DNA from: Bacillota bacterium
GTDB lineage: Bacteria > Bacillota > SHA-98 > UBA4971
Reading direction: 5' to 3'
DNA length: 54,507 bases
Assembly: GCA_024653485.1 (NCBI GenBank)
Contig: JANLFY010000010.1
Span: forward strand, 1 to 54,507
In this document: in pieces, positions 41,776-51,466 of the stretch
How the letters are laid out: the number at the start of each line of letters is the position of its first letter
Position numbering within the stretch: position 1 is the stretch's first letter
Translations under genes and position numbers: made by a program
The notes under the pieces: generated by a model
Told to the model about the DNA's origin: nothing
The model's input: only the letters and a program-made list of their open reading frames with translations
Database searches by the model: none

Positions 41776-41803
41776 TTGACGACGCGGGCTCGTGTGCTAT
41801 AAT
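41776..41803 (+). promoter_or_regulatory. tRNA-cluster promoter TTGACG-16-TATAAT
   Basis: The -35 box TTGACG (41776-41781), a 16-bp spacer, and a perfect -10 TATAAT (41798-41803) with TG two bases before it. It lies 55 bp in front of the first of three tRNA genes. Confidence 0.85.
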
Positions 41804-41858
41804 AACCAGTGTAGTGGGGCGCTGCACACGAGGCGCGGTGCCGCAAACAGGTTTACGT

Positions 41859-41934
<76 letters not shown>

Positions 41935-42001
41935 TTTTTCGTCGCGTGGGACGTGCGGAGGCGAGAGCGTCCGACGCCCCACGCACACTCCATAGGCTCG
42001 A

Positions 42002-42078
42002 GGCGGCGTAGCTCAGTTGGTCAGAGCACGCGGTTCATACCCGCGGTGTCACTGGTTCGAATCCAGTCGCCGCTACCA
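42002..42078 (+). tRNA. tRNA-Met (elongator, anticodon CAT)
   Basis: A 77-nt tRNA with GGCGGCG/CGCCGCT acceptor, the loop TTCATAC with CAT, and encoded CCA. The body matches elongator Met better than lysidine-modified Ile, but the latter is not fully excluded. Confidence 0.93.
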
Positions 42079-42142
42079 TTGTGTAATCGAGACACGACCG
42101 GGGCTTCCCGGCCGTGTAGAAATGAATAGACCAGGTTTGGGT

Positions 42143-42218
<76 letters not shown>

Positions 42219-42303
42219 GCTATTTCCGCATACGGTATCCAGGTTGTGGTAAGTGGGGCCCGCGCCTGGTGAAAATCGGGTGAAAACGAAACGAGGCTTG
42301 CCC

Positions 42304-42332
42304 AAAAGCCCAGCTACGATGGCTGGGCTTTT
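42304..42332 (+). terminator. Intrinsic terminator of the tRNA cluster
   Basis: AAAAGCCCAGC pairs perfectly with GCTGGGCTTTT around TACGATG, ending in a T run and a T/G-rich tail. It lies 85 bp after tRNA-Lys. Confidence 0.93.
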
Positions 42333-42770
42333 GCTGTTGTGTTGGGCATTCGCTTACTTCCCGGGAAGAGGCGGTTCATGGCCTGGGCCGCCTCTTCCTC
42401 GCGACGAGGTCGTCCTCGCGAACACTCTTCTGGACTCTGAAGTTGTCGATTCCCGGTGAGTTTGATCGCGCTTCCTGCGATCGTCGCCACTCTGGAGATC
42501 GCCGGTGAGAGCTTGCTGATGATAAGTGAGCCGGGAGACGGCGCACCCCATGTGCGCTCGTCCTTCTGTCGAAGGGGCTAGAGTGAACTTGTCGCGATTG
42601 TACTCAAGCCCACCTGCGTGTCTAGGAGTTTCCAGGCAGTGTCGAACTCGGACGCCCCTAGATTCGGGAACGGGGACAACCCGTGAGACGGGAAAACGGC
42701 AACAAGACAAAGCGCCCCACCGCGGGGGACGGGGGGCGCCGCTGCTAAGGGGGCGGGAGTCCCGCTGACT
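42333..42770. other. Convergent intergenic region, tRNA cluster and barrel gene
   Basis: Contains the terminator of the minus-strand barrel gene (42695-42739). The rest, 42340-42690, shows no gene, repeat array or structure I can support. Confidence 0.6.
42695..42739 (-). terminator. Intrinsic terminator of the barrel gene
   Basis: Read on the minus strand, GCGCCCC pairs with GGGGCGC around a GC-rich loop and is followed by TTTGTCTTGTT. It lies 32 bp after the stop codon. Confidence 0.75.
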
Positions 42771-44129
42771 CTAGAACCGTAAGCCAATGCCCAGTTTCCA
42801 GCCTGAGAGCGAAACGTCCGAGGTATGGTCAAGCGTCCATTGATCATCCGACATGACGCCGTTTCCGTTCAACCTGCCGAGCGCCGCGCTGACCCCGCCG
42901 GGGCCACCTGTATAGATGGGGTAATGCCACCGGGGAGCCATCGGGAGGCCCTTCCACAATGCGTAAAACAAGCCACCCTCAACGAAGATGCTGTCCGTGA
43001 CGTCATACTTGAGACTGAGGTCGACCTGCGTCGCGATGGCATTGACCGCCTTCGTGGTCTCGGCCAGGTTCATCTCTCCGCTCAGTAGCACGTGGTCTTC
43101 GTCTTGATAGGTGACTTCTCCGTTCTCCGACTCCGTGTAGGTGTCGCTCATGGCATCCACGTCCGTTCCGCGGCCCCTGAAGGTGGCTGTGCCTGCGAGG
43201 TAGGAGCCGATGGCGGAAAGCGAAATGCCGAAACGGTTGGTAATCTCCCAATTGCCGGTGAACCCAACCGCGGGTCCGATGCCTTGGTAGGACACACTGC
43301 TCGACGTGTCGATGGACACATCGTTATGGTAGGTATCGTTGTACTCATGTGAAGTGTCTTCGTATAGGTAGGTATAGGTGTAGCTTTCATGGAACACCAC
43401 GCCGAGGTGCTGGTCCAGGTCCTCCTGCCAGGTGGTCCTGTGGAGGCCGCCAAGCACATTCACCTGTATCGAGTCCCCTTTTACAATCGGGTGCTCAGCC
43501 GTCACGTACATCGAGCCGAGACCCAGCTTTTGGGAGGCGCTCCATTTGGAAGCTCCCGCCTCCGGATCATAGGCCGACGTGTATTCGTATTCGTAACCCT
43601 CACCGGTGTAATCATATATTGCATGCGCCTCATACCAGCCGGGAAATCCACGGTAGTAGTATACGTCCAACCCCATATCCCAGAAATCCACAATGCCGCA
43701 TGACCACTCCCAGGAATCGGATTCCTCGTCATAGTGCTCATAATAGCCGGGCACGCTCCCAGACGCGCTTGCCTGCCCCTGAACGCCAAGCCAGGACACG
43801 GCAAACCGGGTATTGCCGACCGTGTACCCGAGGCTGAGGCGCCAGGGCGTGCCGCCTATCGTCGGGTGCAGCGCGATGGGGGTAGTTGTCCAGCCGTACT
43901 CCTCCAGCCACAGCCAATCGCCGTTCCTGTCTACCTCCGGTAGCGCATCCTCCTCAGAGTGCTCTTGGTAGTAGAATACTTCCGCGCCAAGGTCTTCATC
44001 TGCGCCGCTCAACGACATCCCGAGAAAGACATCGAGCTTGGCGTCGAACCCTGAGCCCAGAGCCGCACCGGACACCGTCAGAATCGCGACCATGACCAGC
44101 ACTAACGTCAAGACGGTTTTGCGAAACAC
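42771..44129 (-). CDS. Outer-membrane beta-barrel protein
   Basis: A 452-residue exported barrel protein, not in a family I can name. The GTG at 44129 lies behind AAGGAGGG and gives a clean signal peptide (FRKTVLTLVLVMVAILTVSG); the longer open frame to 44309 would bury it. The mature part is rich in Tyr, Trp, Asp and Glu in alternating strand patterns (ESYTYTYLYEDTSHEYND) and ends in LGIGLRF with the aromatic C-terminal residue of barrels. It is transcribed alone and ends in an intrinsic terminator. A leader hairpin is present. Its Tyr/Asp/Glu richness and monocistronic setting suggest an abundant porin-like protein, which is inference. Confidence 0.8.
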   Translation of the reverse strand: MFRKTVLTLVLVMVAILTVSGAALGSGFDAKLDVFLGMSLSGADEDLGAEVFYYQEHSEEDALPEVDRNGDWLWLEEYGWTTTPIALHPTIGGTPWRLSLGYTVGNTRFAVSWLGVQGQASASGSVPGYYEHYDEESDSWEWSCGIVDFWDMGLDVYYYRGFPGWYEAHAIYDYTGEGYEYEYTSAYDPEAGASKWSASQKLGLGSMYVTAEHPIVKGDSIQVNVLGGLHRTTWQEDLDQHLGVVFHESYTYTYLYEDTSHEYNDTYHNDVSIDTSSSVSYQGIGPAVGFTGNWEITNRFGISLSAIGSYLAGTATFRGRGTDVDAMSDTYTESENGEVTYQDEDHVLLSGEMNLAETTKAVNAIATQVDLSLKYDVTDSIFVEGGLFYALWKGLPMAPRWHYPIYTGGPGGVSAALGRLNGNGVMSDDQWTLDHTSDVSLSGWKLGIGLRF

Positions 44130-44663
44130 TCTTTCGAGTCCCTCCTTCTTGGTGATCGTTCCCCCCGAGAGAACACCTTCCCGCGGCCCCCCCTTAGCGG
44201 CTAGGAAGAAGGAACCCACCCTTGTGGGCGGGTTCACCTGGCTCCATGGTACCGCCAATGACCATTCCAGGTACCGCTTCTTCGCGCCACAGTCCTTCTG
44301 ACTCTTCACTATTATCGTGACATTTCCTGCGTAATCGGAAAATAAATTCTCATCACACGGTTGCGGACAGTTGCGTGCCGGGAAGCACGTCGCAAGGAGA
44401 CAGGGCAGAGCCCCTCGTGGAGCTTGAGGCTGGGCTGCAGAGGCCTGAGGAACTGAGGGTTCCGGAAGGCGTGTTCTGCAAGCGCAAGGATGGCACCGCT
44501 ACCGCACTTGGAAAGATGAGTCATGAGGAACGCGGTTACACAGAAACGCAGCTCTGTGGGCCGATACCCTGTGAGTACGCCATGACCCTGAGAGCTATCA
44601 AGTGGACGCCGAGCAGGGTTCCTACACCGTGACCTACATCGTGATCGTGGCATCAAGGATGAT
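44130..44663. other. Leader of the barrel gene and gap to the GrpB-kinase gene
   Basis: Contains the hairpin at 44212-44235 and, at about 44310-44345, an AT-richer stretch that could hold the barrel promoter (GATAAT on the minus strand). The part 44350-44660 has small frames on both strands without domain or ribosome-binding site. Confidence 0.5.
44205..44235 (-). promoter_or_regulatory. Leader hairpin of the barrel gene, possible attenuator
   Basis: On the minus strand GAACCCGCCC pairs with GGGTGGGTTC (one mismatch) around ACAA and is followed by CTTCTTCC, about 80 bases before the start codon. It has the look of an attenuator or mRNA-stabilising 5' stem; the tail is not a clean T run. Confidence 0.35.
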
Positions 44664-45752
44664 TCAACCGAGCATCGCAGCTAGATCGGTCGGCAAAGCC
44701 ATACGCACCACCCGTGCCACGATCTCCGCTGCTACGTCGGCCACTGTGCGCCCGTCCGTCTGCACGAGATAGTCCTCTATCGCGGCTTGTCGCAGGCCGT
44801 CAGCCAATTCTGCTGCGCGTTGCAGGTGCCACTCAAGGCTGTGCCCGCGTTCCCGAGCACGAACCCTCTCCTCCAGAACCGGCAAAGAAGCGGCAAGCCG
44901 CACGACCACAATGTCCGCCCCCGGCACGGCATCGCGGAACCCCTCGAGTTCCTCTCGCGTTTCCACCACCCGTGCCATCACGAGACAGCGTGCTCCACAT
45001 GAGCGGGCATTGCGCCACACATGGGCCAGATTGGCGCAGCCGAGGCCATGTCCAAAGCGATCGCCGGGTGAGTATGGGTAGCAGGCGGTGAGGACGTCGA
45101 AATCGACTAGCGCGTGCGGCACTCCGGCGGATGACAATGTGCCGGACAGCTCACTCGCCACTGCGCTCTTGCCAACGCCCACCGGCCCGCTCAAGACGAT
45201 CACGGGCACCCGTCTCCACCACGCTAGGGCGGTGCGTTCGGTATCTTTGACGAAGGCGTCCTTGCCGTCCATGTAGGCTGCGATGTCATACGGAAAACGG
45301 AGCGCCAGCTCCTGCTTGAGGGCGGCGTACCTGCCTGCCACGTCTGGATGAGCGCGCAGGTAATCGCGAAAGGCAAGGTGCCGGTCTATCTCTGGATTGC
45401 CGGCAGCGTACGCATGGACATGGTGTGTGCGAACATGGCGCGCGCGACGTTCGACCCCCTTGCGGAAATACCGTCGGCCAGGCAAGCCGAATTCCCCCAT
45501 GGGCTCATAGCCGAGCGCCTCCATGTTGCTGTTCAGGCCGTCCACTGCACGGATATCCCGCACAACTGGAAGGATGTCGATGATCGGCTTCGCCGCCAGC
45601 CCGGGGACGGCCGTGCTCCCGATGTGGTGGATATAGATGACTTCGCGCCCCAGCGCAGCCCGCAGGCGCTGGGCCTCCTCTTGGAATTGCCGCGACCAGG
45701 CAGGATCGTACGAGACGACCCTTACTTCGCATCCGGAGTGTTGACTGGACAT
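44664..45752 (-). CDS. GrpB-type nucleotidyltransferase fused to a P-loop kinase domain
   Basis: A 362-residue two-domain protein. The first half is a GrpB/UPF0157 domain (VVSYDPAWSRQFQEE, IHHIGSTAVPGLAAKPIIDI, HVHAY, FRDYLRAHPDVAGRYAALK), related to the nucleotidyltransferase fold and often found fused to dephospho-CoA kinase. The second half is a P-loop kinase-like domain with VLSGPVGVGKSAVASE and a DFDVL motif, followed by Arg-rich LID-like sequence (RVRARERGHSLEWHL). The P-loop half is not a standard CoaE sequence, so a different small-molecule kinase is likely. The ATG at 45752 follows GGGGAGGT; 45770 is the alternative. Transcribed alone. Confidence 0.85.
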   Translation of the reverse strand: MSSQHSGCEVRVVSYDPAWSRQFQEEAQRLRAALGREVIYIHHIGSTAVPGLAAKPIIDILPVVRDIRAVDGLNSNMEALGYEPMGEFGLPGRRYFRKGVERRARHVRTHHVHAYAAGNPEIDRHLAFRDYLRAHPDVAGRYAALKQELALRFPYDIAAYMDGKDAFVKDTERTALAWWRRVPVIVLSGPVGVGKSAVASELSGTLSSAGVPHALVDFDVLTACYPYSPGDRFGHGLGCANLAHVWRNARSCGARCLVMARVVETREELEGFRDAVPGADIVVVRLAASLPVLEERVRARERGHSLEWHLQRAAELADGLRQAAIEDYLVQTDGRTVADVAAEIVARVVRMALPTDLAAMLG

Positions 45753-46242
45753 TTGACCTCCCCATTTCATCCGCAGCCTTTCTGGAGGTGACCCGGTTCC
45801 GTGGTCATTCCAAGGCTATGCGACGGAGTCCCTGGACCACGAACAGGTTCGCTCTGTGAACGCGCATCTCCTTTTGACATTCCAACCTTGGACCCTGCCT
45901 TGGACTCTTGCAACTGCCCATGCTTGCCTCATGCGTTCCGTGTTACAGCGACACCACCATGGGAGGCTTTAGTCCAAGCAGTGCCTGAGTCTGTACAACT
46001 GCTCTGGTGTTGATTCGAGGGACGCGTTCTTCGACGACCCGCCGGGGCCGAAGCGGAAGCCGAAACCCGGGTCGGGGTCGGTGTGGGAGCTAGAGCTGGG
46101 GCGGGGTGTCTTGAGATCTGCACCTCTTGTGGAGCTGCCGCCCGTTGCTGCCCAGGGACCTTCGGGAATGCCACGGCCTTCCGTGGCCCACAATAGCCAC
46201 GGACGCAGGTCGCAAACACAAGAGAAATGGAGGCTCCGCATT
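45753..46242. other. Divergent intergenic region upstream of the DUF255 gene
   Basis: The DUF255 frame is open back to 46081 through short repeats (GGGTCGGGGTCGGTG, GCTAGAGCTGGGGC), so that part is treated as non-coding. A GCCACGG-CCTT-CCGTGGC hairpin lies at about 46170-46187. No other gene-like feature is seen. Confidence 0.5.
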
Positions 46243-48393
46243 GTGAACCGCCTGGCAGCCTGCAAGAGCCCCTATCTCCTTCAGCACGCCGAAAACCCGG
46301 TGGATTGGTACCCGTGGGGAGACGAGGCCTTCCGTCGCGCGAAGGAGAAGGACAAGCCCGTCTTCCTTTCGATAGGTTATTCAGCATGCCATTGGTGCCA
46401 CGTAATGGCCAGGGAGTCATTCGAGGACCCCGAGGTCGCGGAGGTCTTGAACCGGAATTACGTGGCGGTCAAGGTGGACCGGGAGGAGAGGCCGGACATC
46501 GACAACGTGTACCAGGCTGTGTGCATGGGCCTCACCGGTCAAGGCGGCTGGCCGCTCACCGTGATCACGACCCCCGACAAGAGGCCCTTCTTTGCCGGCA
46601 CCTACTTCCCCAAGACAGCACGGTACGGGCGGCCGGGCCTCCTGGAACTCCTGAAGGAGATCGCTCGACGCTGGACGCAGGACCGGGACGGTATTCTCGA
46701 TATCGCGGAGAACATCATGAACTCCATCCGCCAGGCGGCTCGGCCTCGGGGCGCGGAGTCAGTGCTAGGCCGCGGCGCGGAGGCGGCGCGAGCTCTAGGC
46801 GCGGAGGCGGCGCGAGCGTGGGGCGGGGAGGAACTGTCGGCGGCCGATCTGTCCGAGGCTGCCTTTCACGAGGCTTACCAGGAACTCGAAACCGCCTTCG
46901 ACGAGCGGCACGGAGGATTCGGGCATGCCCCCAAGTTCCCGGCGCCGGCCAACCTGTCCTTCCTTCTTCGCTACCACCGGGTGACAGGGGAGAGCCGAGC
47001 CCTATCCATGGTGGAGAAGACCCTTGTCGCCATGCGCCGCGGCGGCATCTACGACCAGGTGGGTTTCGGATTCCATCGCTACAGCACAGACCGTAAGTGG
47101 TTGGTCCCGCACTTCGAGAAGATGCTGTACGACAACGCTCTTCTTGCCCTTGCTTACCTCGAGGCGTACCAGGCGACGGGGAAGGAGTTCTATGCTCGGG
47201 TGGCCCGGGAGGTCTTCACCTACCTCGCGCGTGACATGCGCGCTCCCGACGGCGGCTTTGCCGCGTCCCAGGACGCGGACTCCGAGGGGAAGGAAGGGAA
47301 GTTCTACACCTGGACGCCAGACGAAGTTAGGGAGGTACTAGGGGAAGAAGACGCAGACCTCTTCTGCCGGTACTTTGGAATCACATCTGAGGGAAACTTC
47401 GAGACAGGCCGCAGTATTCCCAACCTTCTGGCGTCCGAGGCGGGAAACCTTGAGATAGCGGGTGGCTCGGGGCACATGGATGGGGACGGGGTCGAGGAGA
47501 GGCTCGCCCGAGCGAGGGAACGGCTTCTCAACGCGCGGGCCAGGCGCGTGCACCCCGGCAGGGACGACAAGGTCCTCACGGCATGGAACGGCCTGGCGGT
47601 GGCCGCGCTCGCCCGGGGTGGGCGTGTCCTTGCTGAGGCCTCATACGCTGAAGCTGCCGCCCGGACCGTGGACTTCATCCTGGAAACGCTGCGCCGCCCT
47701 GACGGCAGGCTACTCGCGCGCTACCGCGAGGGCGAAGGCAAGTTCCCTGCCTACCTGGACGACTACGCCTTTCTCATCTGGGGTCTCATCGAGGTATGGG
47801 AAGCGACGTTTGAGGCGGCTTACCTCAGGGTGGCGCTCGATCTCGCCCGCGCACAGTTGGACCTGTTCTGGGACAGGGAGCGGGGCGGGTTCTTCTTCAC
47901 CGGCGCAGACGCCGAGGAACTGCTCGTACGAACCAAAGATGCCCAGGACGGAGCGTTGCCTTCGGGCAACTCCGTGTCCGCCCATAACCTCCTGCGACTC
48001 GCCTCTCTCACGGGGGAGGAGGAGTGGAGGGAGAAGGTTCATGCTCTCTTTCAGGCGTTTTCCGGCGAGGTGGCTGCCCATCCATCGGGCTTCCCATTCT
48101 TGCTCACAGCCTGGAAGCTATCGGAAACTCCGCCCACGGAAGTGGTGATCGCTGGTTCATGGGAGAGGGAAGACACACGGCGGCTATGGGACGTAGTGCG
48201 GGGTCGGTTCATGCCGGAGGCCGTGATCCTGCACAACCCTGGCGGCGACCGAGGGAAAGCCCTCTCGGCTCTCCTGCCAGCCCTGACCGGCAAAGATGCG
48301 GCGGCGGACGGGCACGCCCTCGCCTACGTGTGCAAGGGCTTGAGCTGCCAAGAGCCGGTGGCGGACCCTATGAAACTGGAGAGGCTCCTTTGA
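46243..48393 (+). CDS. DUF255 thioredoxin-domain protein (YyaL/spermatogenesis-associated-20 family)
   Basis: A 716-residue protein with an N-terminal thioredoxin-like domain ([18 protein letters not shown]; active-site-like [34 protein letters not shown]) and a C-terminal (alpha/alpha)6 glycosidase-like domain ([44 protein letters not shown]). The family is common in bacteria and its function is not established. The GTG at 46243 lies 9 bases from GGAGG and gives the family start [12 protein letters not shown]. Residues about 170-200 carry an Ala/Glu/Gly octapeptide repeat between the two domains. Confidence 0.94.
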   Translation: MNRLAACKSPYLLQHAENPVDWYPWGDEAFRRAKEKDKPVFLSIGYSACHWCHVMARESFEDPEVAEVLNRNYVAVKVDREERPDIDNVYQAVCMGLTGQGGWPLTVITTPDKRPFFAGTYFPKTARYGRPGLLELLKEIARRWTQDRDGILDIAENIMNSIRQAARPRGAESVLGRGAEAARALGAEAARAWGGEELSAADLSEAAFHEAYQELETAFDERHGGFGHAPKFPAPANLSFLLRYHRVTGESRALSMVEKTLVAMRRGGIYDQVGFGFHRYSTDRKWLVPHFEKMLYDNALLALAYLEAYQATGKEFYARVAREVFTYLARDMRAPDGGFAASQDADSEGKEGKFYTWTPDEVREVLGEEDADLFCRYFGITSEGNFETGRSIPNLLASEAGNLEIAGGSGHMDGDGVEERLARARERLLNARARRVHPGRDDKVLTAWNGLAVAALARGGRVLAEASYAEAAARTVDFILETLRRPDGRLLARYREGEGKFPAYLDDYAFLIWGLIEVWEATFEAAYLRVALDLARAQLDLFWDRERGGFFFTGADAEELLVRTKDAQDGALPSGNSVSAHNLLRLASLTGEEEWREKVHALFQAFSGEVAAHPSGFPFLLTAWKLSETPPTEVVIAGSWEREDTRRLWDVVRGRFMPEAVILHNPGGDRGKALSALLPALTGKDAAADGHALAYVCKGLSCQEPVADPMKLERLL
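46750..46845 (+). repeat. 24-bp (8-residue) in-frame repeat, 4 units, in the DUF255 gene
   Basis: Units at 46750, 46774, 46798 and 46822 code for [24 protein letters not shown] and GGEELSAA. It is placed in the linker between thioredoxin-like and glycosidase-like domains. Confidence 0.9.
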
Positions 48394-48428
48394 GCCGCTC
48401 TTGGGCCGCAATCCCAGGAGCCGCCTGA

Positions 48429-48454
48429 TCCGAGTTCCGTGTCCGAGTTCCATG
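48429..48454. repeat. 13-bp tandem duplication
   Basis: TCCGAGTTCCGTG (48429) is followed at once by TCCGAGTTCCATG (48442), in the gap after the DUF255 gene. Confidence 0.85.
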
Positions 48455-48606
48455 CGCCTGGACCGACTCGTTCCGGTTCGGCCATATCTCCGGCCGGCTT
48501 GCCACTGCTTGCCGCTGATCCTGGCATGGCCCAGGCATGTCCGGTACGCCTCGCTCGACCTGGCAATCGGCCACCCGTAGTCGCCGGCGCGGCCAACCGC
48601 CTCGGG

Positions 48607-49863
48607 TCACTTGCGCCTCGTGAACTGGTCTATGAGGATGTTCCATGCCATGTTGGCCAGATAAGGCGCGTGCTTCCATTTCAGTATGCCTTTGAGGAGG
48701 CTGGCCTGTTTGTCTTTGGCGTCGCAGAACTGGTTCAGGAAATCACTCTTCTCCCGTTCGCACAACCGAAAAAGCGACTCGAAGCTGGCGTTCGAGCTCA
48801 TCCGGTCCCACATGAACCGGTAGAAGAGCTGCCGATTGTAGTAGCTGAGCAATCGGTATCGTTCCTCAATGCGCGGCAGGAACAGTTTCGGTGCTCCGTG
48901 ATTACCCGACAGATACTCCGGGATCAGTTCGCCGGCCACCAACCCTGACACCACGGCACCCTTGATCCCGTCACCACTGAAGGCCCCACAGAAGCCTGCT
49001 GCATCCCCTAACAGTACCACCCGTTCATCCCAGACGCATTTGTGGTAGCCGCCGATCGGCACATATCCTCCATAGCTTGTCTCTGGTCGTTCCGGGTCGA
49101 AGACGCTGATAACCTTGCGTCTGATCATGGTGTCAACCAAGCGTTCGAGCAACCGGGCCTTCTCGGCGCCGGGCGAGTACGTGGCGAGTCCGATGCGAAA
49201 GTACTTCCTGCGTCCGATGAAGTTGGGCGCGATCCACCCGCCGTATCCGAGGGAGAAGCTGCCAAACCAGAGGTGGTAGACTGTCCGGTCTGGCATGTCT
49301 CCGAGCAGGCAATCTCCTTCGTACACGCGCTCGTAGGCGAACAGGAACTTACGATTCACTCCCAATCCGCGTCCTGCCTGCGCAACCGCAGACCGTGCGC
49401 CGTCAGCCCCAACCAGGAGTCTCGCGCGGGCCTCCATCTTCGTTCTGCCCGAGGTGCACTCGACCGCCACCGAGTAGTCGCACCCGGGCTCGAGGCGGTA
49501 GCGCTCAAACGTCGTGCCGGTAAGGATCGTGACATTGTCGCCGCATCTGGCCACCATAGCGAGTAGCAGCTCCGGGGTATTGGTCGAGAAGATCCACGGA
49601 AAGTCCGTTCTGGACACGAACCAGCGGCTAAAGGACGGATCGACGACGCAGATGTCCACGATGCGGTTGGTTACGTAGCGTTCGACGTCCACGAGCGATC
49701 CGATGAGGTTCTTGGTCGTGACGGTAACGAGACCTGTGGTGGCTGCTGCTGCGTTAATGCGCTGCTTCTTTTCGAGCACGAGGACCTTCAACTCACGCGG
49801 GAGACGGAGGGCCAAGCTGAGCCCGGCGAATCCAGCCCCGACTATGATGACGTCGTACTTCAC
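48607..49863 (-). CDS. FAD-dependent oxidoreductase, geranylgeranyl reductase-like
   Basis: A 418-residue flavoprotein. The N-terminal Rossmann motif DVIIVGAGFAGLSLALRLP binds FAD; LLVGADGARSAVAQ and the later GDAAGFCGAFSGDGIKGAVVSG are the second and third FAD motifs of the PHBH/geranylgeranyl-reductase group, which reduces isoprenoid double bonds or hydroxylates small molecules. The GTG at 49863 follows AAGGAGG. Base composition is less GC-rich than the hydrogenase or oxidoreductase operons and no repeat insertion is present. It has no operon partner, so the substrate cannot be inferred. Confidence 0.88.
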   Translation of the reverse strand: MKYDVIIVGAGFAGLSLALRLPRELKVLVLEKKQRINAAAATTGLVTVTTKNLIGSLVDVERYVTNRIVDICVVDPSFSRWFVSRTDFPWIFSTNTPELLLAMVARCGDNVTILTGTTFERYRLEPGCDYSVAVECTSGRTKMEARARLLVGADGARSAVAQAGRGLGVNRKFLFAYERVYEGDCLLGDMPDRTVYHLWFGSFSLGYGGWIAPNFIGRRKYFRIGLATYSPGAEKARLLERLVDTMIRRKVISVFDPERPETSYGGYVPIGGYHKCVWDERVVLLGDAAGFCGAFSGDGIKGAVVSGLVAGELIPEYLSGNHGAPKLFLPRIEERYRLLSYYNRQLFYRFMWDRMSSNASFESLFRLCEREKSDFLNQFCDAKDKQASLLKGILKWKHAPYLANMAWNILIDQFTRRK

Positions 49864-50316
49864 TCTGGAGCCTCCTTAACCCCCTTGGAAGCTCGGCGGA
49901 GGCTCAACCACCTTCGGCCGCCGCTTCGCACTCATGACCGCGTCTCATGAGACCGTCAGGCCATTCCGATTCTCTTGCCCGACATGGAGCTTACCACGTC
50001 TGCTTGCAGTTCTCAACCCAGAGCAGACTGCGGCGTCGGATGCATGTTGAGCGACTCCATCCCATGGGGAACGAGGTGACTCTCGCTAGTAGGTGGCCCA
50101 GACGAGGTTGGTCAATCGCTTCCGGCGAACTTGGGCGGTTTTGGGCCTGGGGACGGCTGGACGAGCAGGGATCTACGACATTCAGAAGAAACAGGAAGAG
50201 AAAGCGGTGGAGACGATACCAGGGCAATGGGGTTATTGGCAGTCCGGCGGAGCTGAGCTAGCGAATGGGAGTGCGCAGGCTAGAGCAGGGGCTGAAGCAA
50301 GAGAGAGGTGGGGCGC
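49864..50316. other. Divergent intergenic region, no gene seen
   Basis: Small frames on both strands lack ribosome-binding sites and domains. No repeat array or clear promoter was found. Confidence 0.5.
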
Positions 50317-50859
50317 GTGTTCGTGGATCTTCATGAGGCCAATCCAGACATAAGAGAGCAAGCTGCGTGCGTGCTGTTCGAGGCCTTTCGAGATCGGAAC
50401 ATCCCGGCCTGGACCACGCTTGAAGACGCCCGCAGAGAGGTTAGTGAATGCACCGAGGATGAGTATATATGCCTCGGTATCATGGAGGGCAACAGACTGC
50501 TTGGCTGGGCGGGCCTTCGGCCGATGTACCACCACACATGGGAACTGCACCCAATGGTCATTCGGCCGGAGTGCCAAAGGAGGGGGCTTGGGAGGAGGCT
50601 GCTCGACGAAATCGAGAGGGAGGCTCGTAGCAGAGGAATCATCGGCATTGCGCTCGGGACGGACGACGAGACTTTCGAGACGAGTCTCTCCCTCAAGGAG
50701 CTGAACGCCAGCAACATATATGACGAGCTCAAGAACGTAAGGAATCTCGGGAAGCATCCATTCGAGTTCTATGCGAAGTGCGGGTACATGGTCGTTGGGG
50801 TCATACCAGATGCCGACGGACCGCGCAAGCCAGACATCTGGATGTGGAAGAGACTCTAG
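50317..50859 (+). CDS. GNAT acetyltransferase resembling aminoglycoside 6'-N-acetyltransferase
   Basis: A 180-residue GNAT protein. The acetyl-CoA loop is RPECQRRGLGRRLLDEIE, and the C-terminal half (GIALGTDDETFETSLS, then KNLGKHPFEFY-like NVRNLGKHPFEFYAKCGYMV and GVIPDADGPRKPDIWMWKR) follows the pattern of chromosomal AAC(6')-I enzymes, which acetylate the 6' amine of aminoglycosides. The GTG at 50317 is 5 bases from AGGTGG; a GTG at 50308 is possible. It lies in a run of less GC-rich single genes that could be acquired. Resistance activity is not shown by sequence alone; many relatives act on other amines. Confidence 0.85.
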   Translation: MFVDLHEANPDIREQAACVLFEAFRDRNIPAWTTLEDARREVSECTEDEYICLGIMEGNRLLGWAGLRPMYHHTWELHPMVIRPECQRRGLGRRLLDEIEREARSRGIIGIALGTDDETFETSLSLKELNASNIYDELKNVRNLGKHPFEFYAKCGYMVVGVIPDADGPRKPDIWMWKRL

Positions 50860-50989
50860 CAGGCCGTAGCCTCGTCGGCTTCGTCCCACGGCTTCTAGGA
50901 TCGGCGGCGGACGTGGTCAGCGGATATGCCGGCGACGGTGTCCATGTTCAGCCCTCTTCCGCTTCACTATCGCCGATGGAGGGATCGCC

Positions 50990-51466
50990 ATGAGGAGCCT
51001 ACTCATAGTCACAGTCGCGGTGCTTGTGTCGATGTTCGGAACAACGTGCGTAGCAGCGCAGAGTCTCACGGATACTCATCTGCAGGCTGCCGAGGAATTG
51101 CTGATGGAGATGAATGCGGAGCAGATGTTGGCAGAATCCATCAATGTCATGATCGATGCCCAACTCCAACAGACTCCTGAGCTAGCTCAGTTTGAGGACG
51201 TCATGCGCGCTTTCCTGGAGAAGTACATGAGTTGGCAGTGTCTTAAGGAACACATGGTGCGGCTCTACGCAGAGGCATTCACTGAGCAGGAGCTGCGAGA
51301 GATCGTTGCCTTCTATCGTTCGGAGACCGGCCGGAAAGCGATCGAGCTGACTCCTGTGCTGATGAGCAAGGGAATGGCTTTGGGGCAACAAGCTGCGCAA
51401 GATCACGTGCCTGAGTTGGAGCAGATGATACTGGAGCGAATGCAGGAATTGAGCAGCGTCAACTAA
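50990..51466 (+). CDS. DUF2059 domain-containing exported protein
   Basis: A 158-residue protein with a signal peptide (LLIVTVAVLVSMFGTTCVAA, cleavage near AQS) and a helical DUF2059 domain: HMVRLYAEAFTEQELREIV and AFYRSETGRKAIELTPVLM are the diagnostic part. DUF2059 proteins are periplasmic in diderm bacteria and have no known role. The ATG at 50990 follows GGAGGG. A CGTGGA/TCCACG stem lies just after the stop. Confidence 0.9.
   Translation: MRSLLIVTVAVLVSMFGTTCVAAQSLTDTHLQAAEELLMEMNAEQMLAESINVMIDAQLQQTPELAQFEDVMRAFLEKYMSWQCLKEHMVRLYAEAFTEQELREIVAFYRSETGRKAIELTPVLMSKGMALGQQAAQDHVPELEQMILERMQELSSVN

Noticed and set aside
44150-44240. T-box-like sequence (AGGGTGGGTTCC and AGGGGGGGCCGCGGG) in the barrel leader
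   Set aside because: The resemblance to the T-box core is partial, no specifier stem is seen, and an outer-membrane protein is not a usual T-box target.
44375-44632. 85-codon plus-strand frame, possible transposase or gene remnant
   Set aside because: No recognisable domain, no ribosome-binding site, and the opposite strand is open as well.
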